DNA of 64,000 nucleotides from CAZMSQ01 sp964569025 (GTDB lineage Bacteria > Bacteroidota > Bacteroidia > Chitinophagales > Saprospiraceae), in assembly GCA_964569025.1 (NCBI GenBank), contig CAZMSQ010000001.1, positions 248,001 to 312,000 on the forward strand, in the 5' to 3' direction. The translations under genes were made by a program, and so were the position numbers. Below, in pieces: positions 61,107 through 64,000 of this stretch (positions are counted from its first letter, which is position 1; each line of letters starts with the position of its first letter). The notes beneath the pieces were generated by a model. The model was not told where the DNA came from. It saw only the letters and a list, made by a program, of their open reading frames with translations, and did not search any database.

Positions 61107-63899
61107 ATGGCTTCTCGGAAATTATTCTTGTTAGACGGACATGCCCTTGTATACAGAGCCCATTTCGCCTTTATCAACAGGCCTCTGATTAACTCGAAAG
61201 GTATCAATACATCGGCTATTGCCGGATTTGTCAGAACCCTTTGGGACATCATGCAGTCAGACGAGACAACGCACATTGCAGTTGCATTTGATCCCGATGG
61301 ACCAACTTTCAGGCACGAGCGGTATGAGCCCTACAAGGCCAATCGCGAGGAGCAACCAGAAGATATTGCAGTTGCCCTCCCATATATCAGAAAAATCGTC
61401 GAGGCATTTCGCATTCCGGTTGTCATGGTTAAAGGCTTTGAGGCGGATGATGTCATTGGCACCCTTGCGAAACAAGCCGAGCAGGAAGGGTTTGATGTAT
61501 TTATGGTCACACCCGATAAGGACTATGCCCAATTGGTATCTCAGCACATCTTCATGTACAAGCCGTCGAGACAGGGAAATGGGGTTGAAGTACTCGGTGT
61601 GCCAGAAGTTCTCGAAAAATGGGATATCCAACAAGTAGATCAGGTTGTCGATATGCTGGGTTTGCAGGGCGACAGTGTCGATAATATTCCAGGAATACCT
61701 GGCATTGGACCCAAAACGGCCTCTCGACTGCTCGCTGACTATCACTCCGTAGAAGAACTCATCGAGCGAGCCGACGAACTCAAAGGGAAGCAGCAAGAAC
61801 GTGTCAAAGAGTTTGCAGATCAGGCATTGCTCTCCAAAGAACTCGCTCGTATAGATATCAATGTCCCGATTCAGTTTAACGCAGACACCTACATCATTGA
61901 ACCCTTCGATCGGGAAGCGCTTTCTGAATTATTTCGGGAACTCGAATTCAGGTCCCTGGCAAACAGCATCCTTGGAGAAGCGGGGCAGCCCCAGGGGGGA
62001 GTGCAGGGAGATTTATTCAATCAACAGGTAGCACAAGTTCATAAACCCTCTGTGCAAACACCGCCACAACATTCTGTTGCTGATAGAAATATCAATAACA
62101 CCCCTCACACGTATCACCTCGTCGATACGCCCGAAAAATGCAGAGATCTGGCAACCCTTCTATCTGGTCAGGAAGCCTTTTGTTTTGATTCCGAGACCAC
62201 CAGTATCGATGCCAACCAGGCTGAACTCGTTGGAATTTCCTTTGCGCTGAAAGCCGGAGAGGCATGGTATGTGCCGATGTCTGAAGATGCTGAAGAGGTA
62301 AAAGCCATCTTGGAAATTTTCCGGCCCCTCTTTGAGGACGCTTCGGTCATGAAAATTGCCCAAAATGCCAAATACGATATGCTTGTGCTGAAGTGGTATG
62401 GCATTGAGGTTAAAGGGTTTTTACTTGACACAATGCTCGTCCACTATCTTCTCGAACCAGAGTTGCGGCACAATATGGACTATCTGGCTGAAACATACCT
62501 CAAATACCAGCCAGTTCCAATCGAGAATCTCATTGGGAGAAAAGGGAAAAATCAGCTCTCAATGCGAGATGTGGCGGTAGAAAAGGTTGTTGAATATGCA
62601 GCAGAGGATGCAGACATCACTTTGCAAATCAGTGAGAAACTATTTCCGGATTTGCAAAAAGAGGGCCTAGAAGCTTTATATAAAAATATAGAAGAACCCC
62701 TCATCAGCGTCCTTGCCGATATGGAATATCAAGGCATCAATCTGGATGTCCCCTTTCTTGAAGCCTATTCTCTCGAACTTGAGCGTGAAGCTTCAAGTGT
62801 CGAAGAACTCATCTATACAAAGTCAGGTGCTCGTTTCAATATAGCTTCGCCGAAACAGGTTGGGGAAATCCTATTCGAGAAAATGAAGATTCCCTACCGT
62901 TGGGGGAAAACAAAGTCAGGGCAATATTCCACAAATGAGGAAAAACTGCAGGAGCTGGCCGAGGAATTTCCGCTTGTAAATGACATTCTTACGTTTCGAG
63001 GTCTATTGAAGCTGAAGTCGACCTACGTTGATGCCTTGCCCCGTATGGTCAATCCGAAGACAGGCCGTGTACATACATCGTATAATCAGGCTCTAGCTGC
63101 GACGGGTAGGTTGAGCTCTCAAAATCCAAACCTTCAGAATATCCCCATTCGCACCCCTCAGGGTCGTAAGGTGCGGGAGGCGTTCATTCCTCGCAATGAC
63201 GACTTTGAATTGCTGGCAGCCGATTATTCGCAGATTGAACTCCGTCTGATTGCTGAGATAAGTGGAGATGAAGCCATGCTTGATGCCTTCATCAATGGGC
63301 AGGACATTCATCGGGCCACTGCGGCGCGAGTTTATGAGGTTGATTATGAATCGGTCACGCCCGAGCAGAGGCGAAATGCCAAAACAGTGAATTTCTCCAT
63401 CATCTATGGGGCTGGAGCGACCAATCTCTCCCGACAGCTCAATTTGAAGCGCTCTGATGCGCAGGATCTGATATCCCAGTATTTCAAACAGTACAATGGC
63501 TTGAAGGCCTATATGGAGAACAGTGTTAAATTTGCACGTGACAACGGATATGTGACCACACTCATGGGGCGGAGGAGATACTTGCGCGATATAAACTCCC
63601 GAAGCAGCCTGATGAGGGGGAATGCAGAGAGAATGGCCATTAATACGCCCATTCAGGGATCTGCAGCTGATATGATTAAGATCGCAATGATCAAGATCCA
63701 GGAGTACCTCAAATCCAATGCTTGCCAGACACGCATGATTCTTCAGGTGCATGACGAATTGGTGTTTGACGTGCACCGCGAAGAAAAAGACACGCTGCAG
63801 CCTGTCATCGTTCAATTGATGAGAGAGGCACTACCAAATTTAAAGGTCCCGATTCAGGTGGATGCCGGATCAGGGCGGCACTGGCTGGAGGCCCATTAG
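61107..63899 (+). CDS. polA: DNA polymerase I
   Basis: The 930-residue enzyme has all three activities. The 5'-3' exonuclease domain (1-290) carries KGFEADDVIGTLA and GIPGIGPKTASRLL. The 3'-5' proofreading domain (about 330-520) keeps its acidic residues in FDSETTSID, QNAKYD and YAAEDADITLQ, so proofreading is probably intact. The polymerase domain has motif A (DYSQIELRLIAEISGD), motif B (RRNAKTVNFSIIYGAG, with Phe at the position of E. coli F762) and motif C (QVHDELVFDV). ATG 61107 is the family start (MASRKLFLLDGHALVYRAH). Confidence 0.97.
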   Translation: MASRKLFLLDGHALVYRAHFAFINRPLINSKGINTSAIAGFVRTLWDIMQSDETTHIAVAFDPDGPTFRHERYEPYKANREEQPEDIAVALPYIRKIVEAFRIPVVMVKGFEADDVIGTLAKQAEQEGFDVFMVTPDKDYAQLVSQHIFMYKPSRQGNGVEVLGVPEVLEKWDIQQVDQVVDMLGLQGDSVDNIPGIPGIGPKTASRLLADYHSVEELIERADELKGKQQERVKEFADQALLSKELARIDINVPIQFNADTYIIEPFDREALSELFRELEFRSLANSILGEAGQPQGGVQGDLFNQQVAQVHKPSVQTPPQHSVADRNINNTPHTYHLVDTPEKCRDLATLLSGQEAFCFDSETTSIDANQAELVGISFALKAGEAWYVPMSEDAEEVKAILEIFRPLFEDASVMKIAQNAKYDMLVLKWYGIEVKGFLLDTMLVHYLLEPELRHNMDYLAETYLKYQPVPIENLIGRKGKNQLSMRDVAVEKVVEYAAEDADITLQISEKLFPDLQKEGLEALYKNIEEPLISVLADMEYQGINLDVPFLEAYSLELEREASSVEELIYTKSGARFNIASPKQVGEILFEKMKIPYRWGKTKSGQYSTNEEKLQELAEEFPLVNDILTFRGLLKLKSTYVDALPRMVNPKTGRVHTSYNQALAATGRLSSQNPNLQNIPIRTPQGRKVREAFIPRNDDFELLAADYSQIELRLIAEISGDEAMLDAFINGQDIHRATAARVYEVDYESVTPEQRRNAKTVNFSIIYGAGATNLSRQLNLKRSDAQDLISQYFKQYNGLKAYMENSVKFARDNGYVTTLMGRRRYLRDINSRSSLMRGNAERMAINTPIQGSAADMIKIAMIKIQEYLKSNACQTRMILQVHDELVFDVHREEKDTLQPVIVQLMREALPNLKVPIQVDAGSGRHWLEAH

Positions 63900-63934
63900 C
63901 GCACTTGCAAAAATCTACTTGAAAAAACCTACAT

Positions 63935-64000
63935 ATGAAATTGCCATACCCTCTTCCAGTGAAAGAAATAGCAGAGCGCATTGGCGCCAGTCTGATCATT
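63935..64000 (+). CDS. Start of an LpxD-like acyltransferase gene (3' end outside window)
   Basis: The last 22 codons of the window read MKLPYPLPVKEIAERIGASL and continue past the edge. This N-terminus resembles Bacteroidota UDP-3-O-acylglucosamine N-acyltransferase (LpxD) proteins, which begin with a similar PI/PVKEIAxxIGA segment. The stretch is too short for a firm call. It is 35 bp downstream of polA on the same strand. Confidence 0.45.
   Translation, partial: MKLPYPLPVKEIAERIGASLII

Noticed and set aside
63093..63815. 240-codon frame antisense to polA
   Set aside because: It mirrors the highly conserved polymerase motifs on the other strand, and its product has no recognisable features.
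1..64000. tRNA, rRNA, CRISPR, transposon or prophage signatures
   Set aside because: No tRNA-like cloverleaf, no regular repeat-spacer pattern, and no transposase, integrase or phage protein was seen. A tRNAscan or CRISPR finder run would confirm.

Overview
The window looks like chromosomal core sequence from a free-living member of the Bacteroidota, most probably of the Saprospirales/Lewinella type. Seen directly: several secreted proteins end in type IX secretion (T9SS) sorting domains; one protein ends in an IPTL-CTERM tail; MurF and alanine racemase are fused; the glutamine-dependent PRPP amidotransferase is the long Bacteroidota form; the few recognisable promoters fit the Bacteroidota pattern TTG-N19..21-TAnnTTTG. 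The order-level placement is inference. I see no rRNA, tRNA, CRISPR array, transposase, integrase or phage gene.

Layout. 1-7.5 kb: 3' end of mtnA (methionine salvage) with a clear intrinsic terminator, rpoN (sigma-54), a class III aminotransferase, a small membrane protein, a secreted subtilase, and the tRNA modification genes trhO and tadA, which abut tail to tail. 7.6-12.7 kb: an ECF sigma factor, a one-TM presumed anti-sigma protein and a secreted repeat protein in one tight operon, then unrecognised secreted proteins and a stand-alone BatD-like domain. 12.7-20 kb: purD, the murF-alr fusion and, convergent to them, the large B12-dependent acyl-CoA mutase icmF. 20.3-25 kb: fructose-1,6-bisphosphatase and a giant secreted M36 metallopeptidase. 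25-32 kb: a leftward block with a CNNM/CorC-like membrane protein, HMG-CoA synthase, coaX, a PcaF-type thiolase and isocitrate dehydrogenase. 32-40 kb: an atypical SDR, a GH3-family protein, a methionine aminotransferase, a haloperoxidase-like lipoprotein, a polyphosphate-glucokinase-like ROK kinase and the purF-like gene. 40-47 kb: a rightward run of a small membrane protein, mutL, two tandem rhomboids, an endonuclease/exonuclease/phosphatase-family protein and an XRE/ScfR-like regulator. 47-54 kb: a leftward prfA-WD40-dcd cluster, two T9SS proteins and thrS. 54-61 kb: an RND efflux set (adaptor, pump, TolC) interrupted by an opposite-strand IPTL-CTERM beta-propeller gene. 61-64 kb: polA and the first 22 codons of an lpxD-like gene.

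The genes are mostly housekeeping: translation (thrS, prfA, tadA, trhO), nucleotides (purD, purF-like, dcd), wall and envelope (murF-alr, lpxD-like), DNA repair and replication (mutL, polA), central and acyl-CoA carbon metabolism (icd, fbp, icmF, thiolase, HMG-CoA synthase), and secretion of hydrolases by T9SS. Many convergent pairs abut or overlap, so the genome is compact.

No clearly new defence or biosynthetic system is visible. The items that most deserve a second look are the ECF cassette with a strict 17-18-residue tyrosine repeat, the IPTL-CTERM gene inside the efflux locus, a minimal T9SS protein that is nearly all signal peptide plus sorting domain, the prfA/WD40 junction (same frame, one TAA apart), a terminator whose loop carries the next gene's -33 box, and an 18-bp palindrome between icmF and fbp.
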